From: Bacteroidales bacterium UBA5349
Lineage (GTDB): Bacteria > Bacteroidota > Bacteroidia > Bacteroidales > Tenuifilaceae
DNA: 50,378 nt
Direction: 5' to 3'
NCBI GenBank assembly: GCA_002410065.1
Contig: DHQB01000027.1
Location: 246,969-297,346 of the forward strand
The notes under the pieces are model-generated. The model did not search any database. It was not told the origin of the DNA and saw nothing but the letters and a program-made list of their open reading frames with translations. A program made the position numbers and the translations under genes. Shown one piece after another: positions 8,971-19,686 of this stretch (its first letter is position 1; each line of letters starts with the position of its first letter).

Positions 8971-9111
8971 GTTTATCGGTTTTATTTTGGTTAATCAAGA
9001 GGTAATTTAGCCCGCTAATTTATGAAAAAAAGATGACCTTAGGTAAGATAATAATATAAAAATGGAATAAGGCCGTAATTGGTTTTGTTAAATGCGTTGT
9101 ATTTACAGTGA

Positions 9112-11073
9112 TTATAGTACAATTCTGTCTAATTCTTTGGAAATTTGGGTTTTAAGTTCGTAAATTGTTTTCAGCCTTTGAAGCACCTGATTAATACCAT
9201 TGGGGTTTTCCTTTGGGTCAATTGCTTTAAGCTCGGTTTGTAGGTTTACAATTACCATTTGCATTACTTTGCTTTTGTAAACCATTATGGATTTTGGAAC
9301 GGCCGAGTGAAGGAAATCAATCTCATCAACAGGTTGGGCCTTATTCTTTTTCCATATCTTACTAAGCGTATATTGTGGTGCCAGCAAATTTACTGCCAGC
9401 TGGCTAATCTCAAAATCTTGGTGATTAATAAAGTAACGGCTGTCAAATTCTTGGTCGGTTTCAAGCAGTCTTCCGTACTCATCAAAAACCTTTTTGTAGA
9501 TAAGGTTGTTAAACTCTAAATCGTCGTTAAGTATTTCGCTAATGATATGCTGCCCTACGGTAACCTTTGTGGCAGGGGTTAGCTCATCGTCGCTAGGGAT
9601 TTCAAAAAACACTTCAGAGCCATGTTTAAGCAAAAAGTATAGGATTTCTCTCTCCTGTTCTTCGCAAAATACATTCTCAATAAAACTAGGCAGGCTAGGC
9701 GTTTCTTTTGCTGTTGGCGCGTTTGCCATAGGAGCTGAGTAATTGGGCTTGCCCAATATCTTTTCCATTTTCGACCTCCGGTGCTTTGCCACCTCCGCGT
9801 AAAGCAAAGCCTCTTCAACATCAAGAATGCGGGTACATTCCTTTATGTAAACCGAGCGTGTTATACTCTCGGGGATTACCGCTATGGTTCTAACAATATC
9901 GCGAATAAGATTGGCCTTTTGAATGGGATCTTTTTTAGCCTCCTTTAGCAAGAGGTTAGCCTTAAAACTAATGAAATCGACCTCGTTCTCAGAAATAAAG
10001 TCGATCATTTGTGTTGAGCTATGCGATTTGGCGTAGTTATCGGGATCTTGCCCTTCGGGCAAAAGAACAATTTTAACGTTTAGCCCCTCTTCAAGAATTA
10101 GGTCGATTCCTCTTATTGAGGCATTTATTCCCGCAGTATCGCCATCGTATAGCACAGTGATGTTTGGGGTAAACCTTTTTATTAGTCTTATTTGTTCGGT
10201 TGTAAGCGCTGTGCCCGAGCTTGCCACTACGTTCTCAATTCCAGCCTGATGCATTGATATTACATCGGTGTATCCCTCAACAAGGTAGCACTTATCGGTT
10301 TGGGTAATGGCCTTTTTGGCAAAGTAGATACCGTAAAGAACATTGCTCTTGTGGTAAATTTCACTCTCGGGGCTGTTAAGGTATTTTGCTGCCTTGGCAT
10401 CGGTCTTCATTATGCGTCCGCCAAAAGCAATTACCCTTCCACTGATTGAGTGTATAGGAAAGATTACCCTACCAAAAAATCTATCGAATGCAGATCCATC
10501 GTCGCGCTCAATGCTAAGCCCTGCTTTTACCAAATACTCTTTTTTGTAACCCAAACGTTGGGCTGCTTCGGTAAGGGCATCGCGCTGTTCGAGGCTATAG
10601 CCCAGCTGGAATTTCTCCACGATATCATCCCTGAAACCACGCTCCCTAAAATAGCTTAGCCCAATACTTTTGCCTTCGCTATGCTTATGTAGGGTATCGG
10701 TAAAGTACCCCTGAGCCCATGCTGTAACCACCATCAGGCTATCGCGCTGGGTGCGTTGCTTTATCTCTTCAGGTGTAAGTTCTTTCTCTTCAAACTCAAT
10801 GTTATACTTATTTGCCAAGTATTTTAATGCCTCAACGTAGCTCATCTGGTCGTGCTCCATAATAAAGTTCACGGCATTGCCTCCTTTTCCGCAGCCAAAG
10901 CATTTATATATTCCTTTAGAAGGGCTAACGGAGAATGATGGGGTTTTCTCATTATGGAAAGGGCACAAACCAATGTAGTTTACACCGCGTTTTTTTAGCG
11001 ATACGTAGTCTTTTATCACCTCAACAACATCGGCAGCGGCATTTATTCGGTCAACTGTAAGTTGGTCTATCAT
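9112..11073 (-). CDS. dnaG: DNA primase DnaG
   Basis: Synthesises RNA primers at the replication fork. The 653-residue protein has all expected parts. The N-terminal CHC2 zinc-binding domain has Cys37, His40, Cys58 and Cys61 (CPFH...CFGC). The RNA-polymerase core follows, with a TOPRIM domain showing EGYTD (Glu266) and YDGDTAGI (Asp310, Asp312). A helicase-binding-type C-terminal region completes it. Length is normal for the family. It is divergent from the large outer-membrane gene at 11285, with about 210 bp between them, and does not lie in an rpsU-dnaG-rpoD type operon. Confidence 0.97.
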   Translation of the reverse strand: MIDQLTVDRINAAADVVEVIKDYVSLKKRGVNYIGLCPFHNEKTPSFSVSPSKGIYKCFGCGKGGNAVNFIMEHDQMSYVEALKYLANKYNIEFEEKELTPEEIKQRTQRDSLMVVTAWAQGYFTDTLHKHSEGKSIGLSYFRERGFRDDIVEKFQLGYSLEQRDALTEAAQRLGYKKEYLVKAGLSIERDDGSAFDRFFGRVIFPIHSISGRVIAFGGRIMKTDAKAAKYLNSPESEIYHKSNVLYGIYFAKKAITQTDKCYLVEGYTDVISMHQAGIENVVASSGTALTTEQIRLIKRFTPNITVLYDGDTAGINASIRGIDLILEEGLNVKIVLLPEGQDPDNYAKSHSSTQMIDFISENEVDFISFKANLLLKEAKKDPIQKANLIRDIVRTIAVIPESITRSVYIKECTRILDVEEALLYAEVAKHRRSKMEKILGKPNYSAPMANAPTAKETPSLPSFIENVFCEEQEREILYFLLKHGSEVFFEIPSDDELTPATKVTVGQHIISEILNDDLEFNNLIYKKVFDEYGRLLETDQEFDSRYFINHQDFEISQLAVNLLAPQYTLSKIWKKNKAQPVDEIDFLHSAVPKSIMVYKSKVMQMVIVNLQTELKAIDPKENPNGINQVLQRLKTIYELKTQISKELDRIVL

Positions 11074-11284
11074 TGGGTTTTACGCTAGAATATTTAGGCA
11101 TTGTTTTTCGGTTGTAAAGGTATAAAAAGTACGGGTTAATTCTTGAGAGAGTTATCAACAGTCGGCAAGCCTCTCTCTTTTTATGCATAGTACAATTAGT
11201 AAATTGTTAAGAGTGGTATAAAGGAATTATCTAATCCATTTACGCTATTTTTGCCTTTTATTCGTTACTTAGTACACAAACACA

Positions 11285-14200
11285 TTGTGCTTGAAACGCC
11301 TAACAACCATAATATTTTATATTTTTCTGGTTAACCTTTGCTCTTTTGCGCAAGGGTTGGATAATTTTAGGCAGCGTGAACTACTGTTAACAGGTGACAC
11401 ATTGGTAATCGACTCACTTAGCATAATCCCCGAAAGTTTTATTTTACGCACCACTAGTGGCAAAGTAGTTAGTAGTTCCCTTTACCGTATTAACCCTGCA
11501 AAAGCTGAAATAGTGATATCCCCACAATTAATAGAATTGTATGATACGTTAATCTCAGAGTATCGGGTATTTCCACTGCTTTTCGAGAGACGCTTTGCCA
11601 AGCGTAATTATATGGAGAGCCTATCGTCCGACAGCTTAATGGGGCGATACACCATTGCTAACGAATTGGACAGAGAACAGGAATCCGATTTTGGAGATCA
11701 GATTAAAACTCAGGGTTCCATATCACGAGGAATTAGATTTGGCAATAGCCAAGGGCTTTCGGTTAACTCTACCATGAACATGTCTTTTAACGGAGATTTG
11801 GGAAATGGATTGATGATAGAGGGTGCAATCTCTGATCAATCAATCCCGTTGCAACCCGACGGGACTACCCATAGGCTGGAGGAGCTTGACCGAATACACC
11901 TTAAGATTTACCGTGATAATTTTGAAATTCAAGCAGGCGATATTGAACTTGGTGCTGGGGGAAATGGCTCGCTGTTAACTTTTAAGCGGAACGTACAGGG
12001 GTTGGCATATCATAGCGTTTTTAAAATGAATGACGATACCCTTGCCGTTACCACGGCATTGGCCGTGCCCAAGGGTAAGTTTGCACGCAATCAGCTACAG
12101 GGCATTGAGGGAAACCAAGGGCCATACCGTTTGCAGGGTAATGGAGGTGAGCCTTACATCATCATTCTATCTGGGTCGGAAAGGATTTATGTTGATGGAA
12201 CCCTACTGCAAAGGGGTGAGGAGTTTCACTATATCATCGACTATAACTCTGCAGAGTTATCCTTTACCCACCGCATGCCCATCAATCGTAATAGCAGAAT
12301 TGTGGTTGAGTTTGAATACTCTGAGCGAAGCTATGCCCGTTTCAACACATTTGCCAATGTTCAAAAGCAAACAGGCAAATGGCGCTGGGACTTATCGGTT
12401 TTTGCTGAGCAGGATAGCCGCAATCAGCCCTTTGATCAGGAGTTAACCGATGAGCAAAGGGAGCATTTATCGAACATTGGCGATAATGAAGAACTTGCAT
12501 TTTATCCTCAGGTAGATATTGTTGAGTTTGATCCTGAAAAGATTCTGTACCAAAAAATTGACACCACCGTGAATGCTCAGGTTTATTCCATTTACAAACA
12601 CTCAACAAAACCAGAGGTGGCAATATATAGGGTTTACTTTTCATTTGTTGGGGAAGGGAAAGGAAGCTATACTCCCGATTTTGGATCGGCAAACGGAAGG
12701 GTTTATCGTTGGATTGCTCCTATAAATGGCACACTCCAAGGTAGTTTTGAACCTGTTAGACGTTTGGTTACACCCCAAAAGCGGCAGATGGTTCAAACAG
12801 GTATCTCGCGCCATTGGGGCAATCAATCTAGTGCTTTTGGCAGTTATGCTTTAAGCAACACCGATTTAAATACTTTCTCTAAGCTGGATGCCGATGATAA
12901 TATTGGTCATGCTTTCCAGCTAGGTTTTAATCAAAATATACTGCTAGGCAAAAATGATTCAAAGCTTAGCTTTGGTGGGAGTGCGGTTAAAACATCCGAC
13001 GGATTTAGGAGTATTGATAGATTTAGGCCCATTGAATTTGAAAGAAACTGGAGCATACCCCAAAGCCTGAACGGAGGCAGCGAGCAGATGGTGCAGTTGT
13101 GGACAAGCATTGAGCAGGGCAAAAGTCTTTTTGCCAAGGTTGAAGCCGAAAGTTTTTCCGTGGCCGATTGGTACTCGGGGAAAAGGGCTAGCACCTCGGG
13201 GTGGAGTAAGCTTAACTGGTTAAAAACAGCGTGGGATGGTGCAATGGTTCAATCCTCGGATACTTCTGTAAACTCAACGTTTTATAAAGCAAAGGCTACG
13301 ATAGGCAGTAACATTAAGTTCGTTAACTTTTCTTTTACTGGTGAGATGGAGAGCCTTCAAAGTACGGATGCCCAATTAGACACCATTTTACCCCAAAGTT
13401 TCGATTGGTACCAGATAAGGTCAATGCTCTTATCGCCCGATACGCTCAAATTACGTGGCTCAATTGCCCACACCTATCGTGAGGATTACAGACCATTCCA
13501 AGGCGTAAAAACTCTGGCTGCAAAATCGAACGAGGTTACCGCAACAATTGCTGGAGAAAGCGATGTGCTTGGTAATCTCACAGGGTCAGTGGGGTTTCGT
13601 AAGGCCGATATTAATCCAAGCATAATTAAACCCAGCGGTAACGAGCGGTCAACATTGGCAAGGGCGGAATACTCAAACCAAGTATTTAAGGGATTTTGGA
13701 ATGTTGGTGCAGGATATGAACTCAGCTCAGGCCTAGAGCCCAATATGGAGTACTACTATATTGAAGTGCCTGCTGGGCAAGGCGTTTATACTTGGGTTGA
13801 TTACAACGGTAATGGTATAAAGGAACTCGATGAGTTTGAAATAGCGAACTACCCCGATGAGGCTAAATTTATGAGAATCAATATTCCTGGCTCAAAGATG
13901 ATAAGCGTTAGGAGTAATAGTATTAGCTTACGAAGTACGATTAGTCCAAGTCGTATAATAAAATCTAACAAAGGGATTGTAAAGCAATTATCGCGATTAA
14001 ATAATCAAACAGCCTATAGGGCACAGCAAAAAAACAGGTATAGCAGTTTTAAACAATATGCAAACCCATGGGTACGCAACATTGAGGATACCCTGGTAAC
14101 CAGTATGTCAGCTAATTTTAGAAATGTGGTTGCCTATAATCGGAGCAGCCGAGCTTTTGGATTGGAATACACATTTCTAAAAGGCATTAGCAAAACCATT

Positions 14201-14746
14201 TTGGCCAATGGCTTTGAGCAAAAAGAGCAACAATCGCATAAACTAGGAACATGGGTTGGGCTGGGTGAAAATTTCTCCATTCACTCCGAGGCTGAAAGGT
14301 ATAATACCATTTCCCATTCGGAGTATTTTCAGTTCAGGAATTACTCCCTCGATGGAGATGTTATTAAGGGCTCGCTAAAGTATATAAGCAGTAAACAACA
14401 TCGAGCAGAAGCGGGTGCTAGGTATAACCAATCTGCCAATAATCTGAATAGCGAAGCACTTAAATCAATCGACTACTTTTTGCAAGCCGACTTTGTTTTT
14501 GCAGGCAAGGGCAGCCTTATGGCTAAGACCTCCTATATTATGAACACTTTTGAGGGTAATTCGCAAACTGCTGTTGCTTACGAAATGATGAAGGGACTTC
14601 AGCCTGGACGAAACATTACCTGGGAGGTTACCCTACGACAGAGGCTATCAAAGCTGTTTGAACTAGAACTTGGGTACAACGGCAGATCTCTTGGGGATGG
14701 TTCCATTGTGCATAGCGGATCGATGATGGCAAGAGCATTGTTTTAG
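11285..14746 (+). CDS. Large outer-membrane beta-barrel protein with SprA/Sov-like motifs
   Basis: A 1153-residue exported protein. A signal peptide (LTTIIFYIFLVNLCSFAQG) is followed by a short N-terminal domain and then a long series of beta-strand segments ending in an aromatic C-terminus (MMARALF), as in outer-membrane barrels. The stretch GSISRGIRFGNSQGLSVNS, then SDQSIPLQPDGTTHRLEELD and IQAGDIEL, resembles the barrel start of SprA/Sov, the T9SS translocon, though this protein is far shorter. It may therefore be a SprA-related barrel, not SprA itself. The start is a TTG at 11285 (or 11291), because an in-frame TAG at 11270 excludes anything earlier. A TATTTTTG -7-like box lies at 11246-11253. 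It precedes porW by 149 bp. Confidence 0.65.
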   Translation: MCLKRLTTIIFYIFLVNLCSFAQGLDNFRQRELLLTGDTLVIDSLSIIPESFILRTTSGKVVSSSLYRINPAKAEIVISPQLIELYDTLISEYRVFPLLFERRFAKRNYMESLSSDSLMGRYTIANELDREQESDFGDQIKTQGSISRGIRFGNSQGLSVNSTMNMSFNGDLGNGLMIEGAISDQSIPLQPDGTTHRLEELDRIHLKIYRDNFEIQAGDIELGAGGNGSLLTFKRNVQGLAYHSVFKMNDDTLAVTTALAVPKGKFARNQLQGIEGNQGPYRLQGNGGEPYIIILSGSERIYVDGTLLQRGEEFHYIIDYNSAELSFTHRMPINRNSRIVVEFEYSERSYARFNTFANVQKQTGKWRWDLSVFAEQDSRNQPFDQELTDEQREHLSNIGDNEELAFYPQVDIVEFDPEKILYQKIDTTVNAQVYSIYKHSTKPEVAIYRVYFSFVGEGKGSYTPDFGSANGRVYRWIAPINGTLQGSFEPVRRLVTPQKRQMVQTGISRHWGNQSSAFGSYALSNTDLNTFSKLDADDNIGHAFQLGFNQNILLGKNDSKLSFGGSAVKTSDGFRSIDRFRPIEFERNWSIPQSLNGGSEQMVQLWTSIEQGKSLFAKVEAESFSVADWYSGKRASTSGWSKLNWLKTAWDGAMVQSSDTSVNSTFYKAKATIGSNIKFVNFSFTGEMESLQSTDAQLDTILPQSFDWYQIRSMLLSPDTLKLRGSIAHTYREDYRPFQGVKTLAAKSNEVTATIAGESDVLGNLTGSVGFRKADINPSIIKPSGNERSTLARAEYSNQVFKGFWNVGAGYELSSGLEPNMEYYYIEVPAGQGVYTWVDYNGNGIKELDEFEIANYPDEAKFMRINIPGSKMISVRSNSISLRSTISPSRIIKSNKGIVKQLSRLNNQTAYRAQQKNRYSSFKQYANPWVRNIEDTLVTSMSANFRNVVAYNRSSRAFGLEYTFLKGISKTILANGFEQKEQQSHKLGTWVGLGENFSIHSEAERYNTISHSEYFQFRNYSLDGDVIKGSLKYISSKQHRAEAGARYNQSANNLNSEALKSIDYFLQADFVFAGKGSLMAKTSYIMNTFEGNSQTAVAYEMMKGLQPGRNITWEVTLRQRLSKLFELELGYNGRSLGDGSIVHSGSMMARALF

Positions 14747-14895
14747 AATTCTTAAATGGATATGGACTAAAGGTTAAGCTATTTAATAGTCCGTTTTTTT
14801 TTGGTAATATTGTACCCTAGTTTTAAGAAGAATTTTGAGGAAATTACAATATCCCATCGATAAATAAGTTGTAGTACCAACAATAAACAGATAGA

Positions 14896-17580
14896 ATGCC
14901 GACACAGAGTCTAAAGAATATATTTCGACTTACATTTCTTATTCTTGTGCTTACAGCATGGGGGTGTTCCACAAAAAAGAACACTTCGGTATCTAGAGCT
15001 TTCCATAATGTAACATCTAGGTACAACTACTATTTTAATGCAAAGCAGAGTTACACGAACGCCATCAAAAGAGCTGAAAAAGATTTTGACTACAACTATA
15101 CATTTCCTTTGCCTATTTTATTAGTTGGGCAACAAAAGGTAACCAGCATGGTTGGTGGCGATATGGACAGAGCCATAACTAAGTGTACCGATTTAATAAA
15201 CCTTCACTCAATTACCGCAAAACCTGAGAAAAAACAAGGGAGGCAGACGTTAAAGGACAAGAAATTTTATAACCAGACTGAGTATGTACGCTGGGTGCGC
15301 GAAGGTTGGCTTTTAATAGGCAAAGCAAGGGTATGGAAAGGGAGTTACGATGAAGCACGAATGACCTTTGAGCACGTCCTGGTTCAATTCCCAGAAACAC
15401 CAATGTGGTTTGAGTCGCATGTATGGCTTGCACGTATCGAAATGCTTACTGGCGATTTAGTATCAGCTGAGGATAGATTACGCAGCTTAAGCGCAAACCG
15501 AAAGTACCCCAAGGATAAATACTTCAGCCATTTGTTACAATCAACATGGGCTAGTTACTACTATAGGCAGAATCAGGTTGAACCTACAATTAAGCATTTA
15601 AAACTTGCCCTTGATAATGCACCAGATAAAACTCAAAAGCAACGATACACTTATCTCTTGGCTCAACTTTACCAGAAAGAGAAACAGTTTAGCGAATCGA
15701 ACACCTATTTTAAGAAAGTAGTAAAGCTAAACCCAAACTACGAGATGAGCTTTAATGCCAAGGTAAATATGGCATCAAATTTCCAAGGCGGTAAGGGCAG
15801 TCAAGAACTCATAAAAACGCTTAATAAGATGACCCGTGATGAGAAGAACACGGAGTTTCTCGATCAGATATACTTTGCCCTTGGAAATATTGAGAAATCA
15901 AAGGGGAACATGGAAAAGGCCATAGAGTATTATCAGCTATCGGCCAAGAAAAGCGTAAGCAACAATCACCAAAAAGGACTTTCGTACCTAGTGCTGGCCG
16001 ATTACTTTTTTGCAAAGCCCAACTATACTTCAAGTCAGGCATACTACGATAGTGCCTACAATGCCCTGGATCAGGACTATCCTGGCTACAAGGATCTTGA
16101 AACAAAAACTCAAAACCTCAATAAACTGGTCGAAAATCTTAATATTGTGTCACATCAGGATAGCTTACAACGAATATCGGCAATGGGGGTAAAGGAAAGA
16201 GATGTTCTGATTGCAGAGTTGATAAAAAGGGTTAGGGACGAGGAGGAAAAATTAAAAAGCGAAGAGCAGGAGGGGCGTGATAGATTTGCTCAATTTCAGC
16301 GCACCCAACAACGGGGAGGCATGAATCAAGATCAAGGAGGTAGTTGGTATTTTTATAATCAGGCATCCTTAAGCCAAGGCCTATCCGAGTTTAATATGCG
16401 CTGGGGGAGGCGAAAACTTGAAGACAACTGGAGGAGAAGCAATAAGCGCGAGGTGGTAGATCATGGTACAGATTTGGCACAATCACAAACCGATACTACC
16501 GGAATGCCCCAAAAAGTTTTGGATAATAAGAGCCGTGAGTTTTATCTGCAAGATCTGCCCACTAACGATTCACTAATAGCCATTTCGAATAAATTGATAC
16601 AGGAAGCGATGTTTAAAGTGGGCGAGGTGTACGAGAAGGATTTAAAGGATTACCCTGAGGCCATTAAAGCATACGAAGGGTTGGGCAATCGATTTCCAAA
16701 GGGTGAACTATCTCTTCAGGGCTATTATAATTTGTACCAAATATCCCGTTTTTCGCAAAAACCATCCGATGAGGAGAAGTACAAGCAAATTATTGTATCA
16801 CGCTTCCCCACTAGCGCCTATGCGCTTATGATTAGCAACCCAAGCTACGTTCAGAACCTTGAAAAGGGCGAGAAAGAGAAGGAAGCATTTTACCAGAATA
16901 CGTTTACTCTCTTTAAGCAGGGTGATTTTGCACAGGCAAGTGCGCTGGCAAGCCAGGGTATTGAGAAGTATAAGGGTACCGACATTGAGTCCAAGCTCAA
17001 ATTTATTAAGGCTCAGTGTTTGGGAAGCCGAGGCGATATTTCTGGGTATAAAATTGCTCTAAACGAAATAGTTGACAAGTATCCCAATACCGAAATTGCA
17101 ACATCTGCCGCGGGAATTATTCGCTTTATTGAGCAACGCGAACTCCAATTGGCCACGGTTCAGGAACCTTCACAAAGCGATACACAAACAGCTGAGCAAG
17201 GGACATCCCTTTCTTTTAACTTTGAAAAGCCGGAGGGTGAGCATTTGTTCTTAACCATTGTACCCAAGGCTTCACCCCTAAACCAGCTTAGGTTCAACTT
17301 GGTGTCTTTCAACGTCGATAATTTCATTAATATGAACCTAACAGTTGGCGTACGTGACCTCACAGAATTTGTAACCCTTATTGCTGTTGAGAAATTTAAG
17401 AATAAGGACGAAGCAATGGAGTACTACAATGCAATTTTAAAGGAGGAGGGCATTATGGGTACTGTTAAGCGTGAGGACTATTCTTTTGTGGCGATAAGCC
17501 GCAATAACTACAATCAGTTTTTGAAGGATAAAGCCATTGCCGATTACCTTAGCTTTTTCCGTGCAAACTATTTAAAATAG
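14896..17580 (+). CDS. porW: T9SS lipoprotein PorW/SprE (TPR protein)
   Basis: An 894-residue lipoprotein (LTAWGCSTKKNT, Cys24) with the opening typical of PorW/SprE: CSTKKNT, then VTSRYNYYFNAKQSY. Many TPR-like helical pairs follow (for example EARMTFEHVLVQFPETPMWFES; KAIEYYQLSAKKS; EAIKAYEGLGNRFPKGELS). PorW/SprE is required for type IX secretion in Porphyromonas and for secretion and gliding in Flavobacterium, and is thought to couple the periplasmic ring proteins to the translocon. The C-terminal about 100 residues form a small separate domain (FLTIVPKASPLNQLRFNLVSF). The stop codon is 7 bp before porX, so the two are probably co-transcribed. Confidence 0.85.
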   Translation: MPTQSLKNIFRLTFLILVLTAWGCSTKKNTSVSRAFHNVTSRYNYYFNAKQSYTNAIKRAEKDFDYNYTFPLPILLVGQQKVTSMVGGDMDRAITKCTDLINLHSITAKPEKKQGRQTLKDKKFYNQTEYVRWVREGWLLIGKARVWKGSYDEARMTFEHVLVQFPETPMWFESHVWLARIEMLTGDLVSAEDRLRSLSANRKYPKDKYFSHLLQSTWASYYYRQNQVEPTIKHLKLALDNAPDKTQKQRYTYLLAQLYQKEKQFSESNTYFKKVVKLNPNYEMSFNAKVNMASNFQGGKGSQELIKTLNKMTRDEKNTEFLDQIYFALGNIEKSKGNMEKAIEYYQLSAKKSVSNNHQKGLSYLVLADYFFAKPNYTSSQAYYDSAYNALDQDYPGYKDLETKTQNLNKLVENLNIVSHQDSLQRISAMGVKERDVLIAELIKRVRDEEEKLKSEEQEGRDRFAQFQRTQQRGGMNQDQGGSWYFYNQASLSQGLSEFNMRWGRRKLEDNWRRSNKREVVDHGTDLAQSQTDTTGMPQKVLDNKSREFYLQDLPTNDSLIAISNKLIQEAMFKVGEVYEKDLKDYPEAIKAYEGLGNRFPKGELSLQGYYNLYQISRFSQKPSDEEKYKQIIVSRFPTSAYALMISNPSYVQNLEKGEKEKEAFYQNTFTLFKQGDFAQASALASQGIEKYKGTDIESKLKFIKAQCLGSRGDISGYKIALNEIVDKYPNTEIATSAAGIIRFIEQRELQLATVQEPSQSDTQTAEQGTSLSFNFEKPEGEHLFLTIVPKASPLNQLRFNLVSFNVDNFINMNLTVGVRDLTEFVTLIAVEKFKNKDEAMEYYNAILKEEGIMGTVKREDYSFVAISRNNYNQFLKDKAIADYLSFFRANYLK

Positions 17581-17587
17581 AGAGTGA

Positions 17588-19141
17588 ATGAACGTATCTA
17601 TACTATGGGTTGATGACGAGATTGACCTATTAAGCCCCCATATCCTGTTCCTTGAGCAGCGGAACTATGATGTTGATACAGCAACCAATGGCGACGATGC
17701 CCTCGATTTGGTTGCGGCGAACGATTTTGATATTGTATTTCTCGATGAGAACATGCCCGGGATAAGCGGCCTTGAAACTCTTGCACGTATTAAAGGGATA
17801 AAACCGAACTTGCCCGTGGTTATGGTAACCAAGAGTGAGGAGGAGAGCATAATGGATCAGGCTGTGGGAGCAAAAATATCCGACTACCTAATAAAACCAG
17901 TAAACCCAAAGCAAATACTGTTATCCATTAAAAAGCATGTACATAAGGATAAGCTGGTGAGCGATAAAACCACTACCGATTATCAGCAGGCGTTTGGCCA
18001 AATTGGCATGCAGATTAATACCGCCAGATCATTTAACGACTGGACTGCCATTTACCGAAAGCTTACACAATGGAGTCTTCAACTTACGGAATCAAAAGAT
18101 CCAAGTATTGCTGAATTACTCTCAATGCAACTTGCGGAGGCCAATAGTGAATTCGGCAAATTTATAAAATCCAACTATCTGAGTTGGTTCGATCCGAAAG
18201 AAAGCGATAAGCCCATAATGTCGCACAATGTGATGCGAAACCTTGTTTTCCCTAAAATTGATAGCGGAACGAATGTGCTATTGGTGATAATCGATAATTT
18301 CAGGTTCGATCAGTGGTTGGCAATACAAGATCTACTTTCGCCCTACTGGAGGGTTGAGAAAGAGTTAATATACACAAGCATACTCCCAACGGCAACACAG
18401 TATGCACGGAACGCGCTATTCGCGGGTTTAATGCCCTTAGAGATACAGCAGAAATATCCTAAGTATTGGATTTTTGATGAGGAGGAAGAGGGAAAAAATC
18501 TTTTTGAACAGGAGCTCCTCCAGCAACATATACAAAGGCTAGGTAAAAACTACACCATAAACTACCAGAAATGCAGTAGTATTAAGCAATCATCAGCTTT
18601 TGGGGCAAACTTAAAGCAGGCACTTACCAATAACCTAAGCGTATTAGTTTATAATTTTGTTGATGTTATGTCGCATGCTCGTACAGAGATGGAGATGATG
18701 CGGCAGTTGGCTTCCGACGAGGCGGCGTATCTTTCGCTTACTCGCAGCTGGTTTAAGCACTCCGATTTGTTCATACTAATGAAGGAGGCTTCCGAAGCAA
18801 AGGTTAAGCTAATAATTACAACCGACCATGGAACCATAAGGGTACAAAATCCGGTTAAAGTTGTTGGAGATAAGGCTACATCAACAAACCTAAGATATAA
18901 ATTGGGACGAAACCTTAGCTATAACCCTAAGCAAGTATTTGAGGTGCGCAAACCCGAAGACGCTCACCTACCAAAACCCAATGTTAGCTCATCGTTTATT
19001 TTTGCGCTAACCAACGACTTTTTTGCGTATCCCAACAACTACAACTACTACGCAAACTACTATCGCGACACCTTTCAGCACGGAGGCGTTTCTATCGAAG
19101 AGATGCTTATCCCCTTTATTGAGCTAAAACCGCACGAATAG
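17588..19141 (+). CDS. porX: T9SS response regulator PorX (receiver + PglZ domain)
   Basis: A 517-residue two-domain regulator. Residues 1 to about 120 are a CheY-like receiver with acidic pocket Asp9/Asp10, phospho-acceptor Asp53 (FLDENMPG), Thr81 and Lys103. Residues about 210-517 are a PglZ domain of the alkaline-phosphatase superfamily, with metal-ligand candidates Asp236 and Asp241 (IIDNFRFDQW), a Thr nucleophile in LPTATQYAR (268-270), His363, and Asp413/His414 (TTDHG). This receiver-PglZ order is that of PorX, which controls type IX secretion together with the sensor PorY and an ECF sigma factor. No PorY is in the window. The gene lies between porW and tsaE with gaps of 7 and 3 bp. Confidence 0.93.
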   Translation: MNVSILWVDDEIDLLSPHILFLEQRNYDVDTATNGDDALDLVAANDFDIVFLDENMPGISGLETLARIKGIKPNLPVVMVTKSEEESIMDQAVGAKISDYLIKPVNPKQILLSIKKHVHKDKLVSDKTTTDYQQAFGQIGMQINTARSFNDWTAIYRKLTQWSLQLTESKDPSIAELLSMQLAEANSEFGKFIKSNYLSWFDPKESDKPIMSHNVMRNLVFPKIDSGTNVLLVIIDNFRFDQWLAIQDLLSPYWRVEKELIYTSILPTATQYARNALFAGLMPLEIQQKYPKYWIFDEEEEGKNLFEQELLQQHIQRLGKNYTINYQKCSSIKQSSAFGANLKQALTNNLSVLVYNFVDVMSHARTEMEMMRQLASDEAAYLSLTRSWFKHSDLFILMKEASEAKVKLIITTDHGTIRVQNPVKVVGDKATSTNLRYKLGRNLSYNPKQVFEVRKPEDAHLPKPNVSSSFIFALTNDFFAYPNNYNYYANYYRDTFQHGGVSIEEMLIPFIELKPHE

Positions 19142-19144
19142 GCT

Positions 19145-19570
19145 ATGGAATTGATACATGTAGAGAATTTAAGTGAGCTCGATTCGGCTGCAGAACAAAT
19201 CATAGCTAATTTGAGCCCAAACCGTATTATGTGCTTCTATGGCTCAATGGGCGCAGGCAAAACAACCCTTATCAAATCAATTTGTAAGGTTTTGGGTGTA
19301 ACCGATACGGTGGTTAGCCCAACATTTGCGCTAATTAACGAGTACACAACGGCCAAGGGAATTCCGGTTTACCATTTCGATTTTTATCGTATCAATAAGG
19401 TTGAAGAGGTTTACGACTTTGGGTACGAAGAATATTTCTATTCCGATACGGGTGTCTGCCTTATAGAGTGGCCCGAACTTATCGAGGATCTTTTACCAAC
19501 CGAAGGGGTTGTTAGGTACAAAATTGATGTTAACCCCGACAATAGTAGAACCATAACCGAGATTGATTAG
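19145..19570 (+). CDS. tsaE: tRNA threonylcarbamoyladenosine biosynthesis ATPase TsaE
   Basis: A 141-residue P-loop protein with Walker A GSMGAGKTT (33-41) and the family motifs VVSPTFALINEY and VYHFDFYRI. TsaE is the ATPase partner of TsaB/TsaD in making t6A37 on ANN-decoding tRNAs. Its length is normal. It starts 3 bp after the porX stop and is probably translated from the same transcript. The neighbourhood with porX is presumably positional, not functional. Confidence 0.94.
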   Translation: MELIHVENLSELDSAAEQIIANLSPNRIMCFYGSMGAGKTTLIKSICKVLGVTDTVVSPTFALINEYTTAKGIPVYHFDFYRINKVEEVYDFGYEEYFYSDTGVCLIEWPELIEDLLPTEGVVRYKIDVNPDNSRTITEID

Positions 19571-19686
19571 TAGGAATTATTTAAACTACTATTGCTGTCG
19601 TACGATTTTATTGTATGGTATCGGGGTAACCGAAAAGTCAAGTATTGAGTTCTAGGGGTTAATATGCTATTTATGCCCCTAAATAT

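Noticed and set aside
12030..12446. 138-codon ORF inside the large barrel gene
   Set aside because: Out-of-frame shadow of a gene with good coding content, as are other ORFs within long genes.
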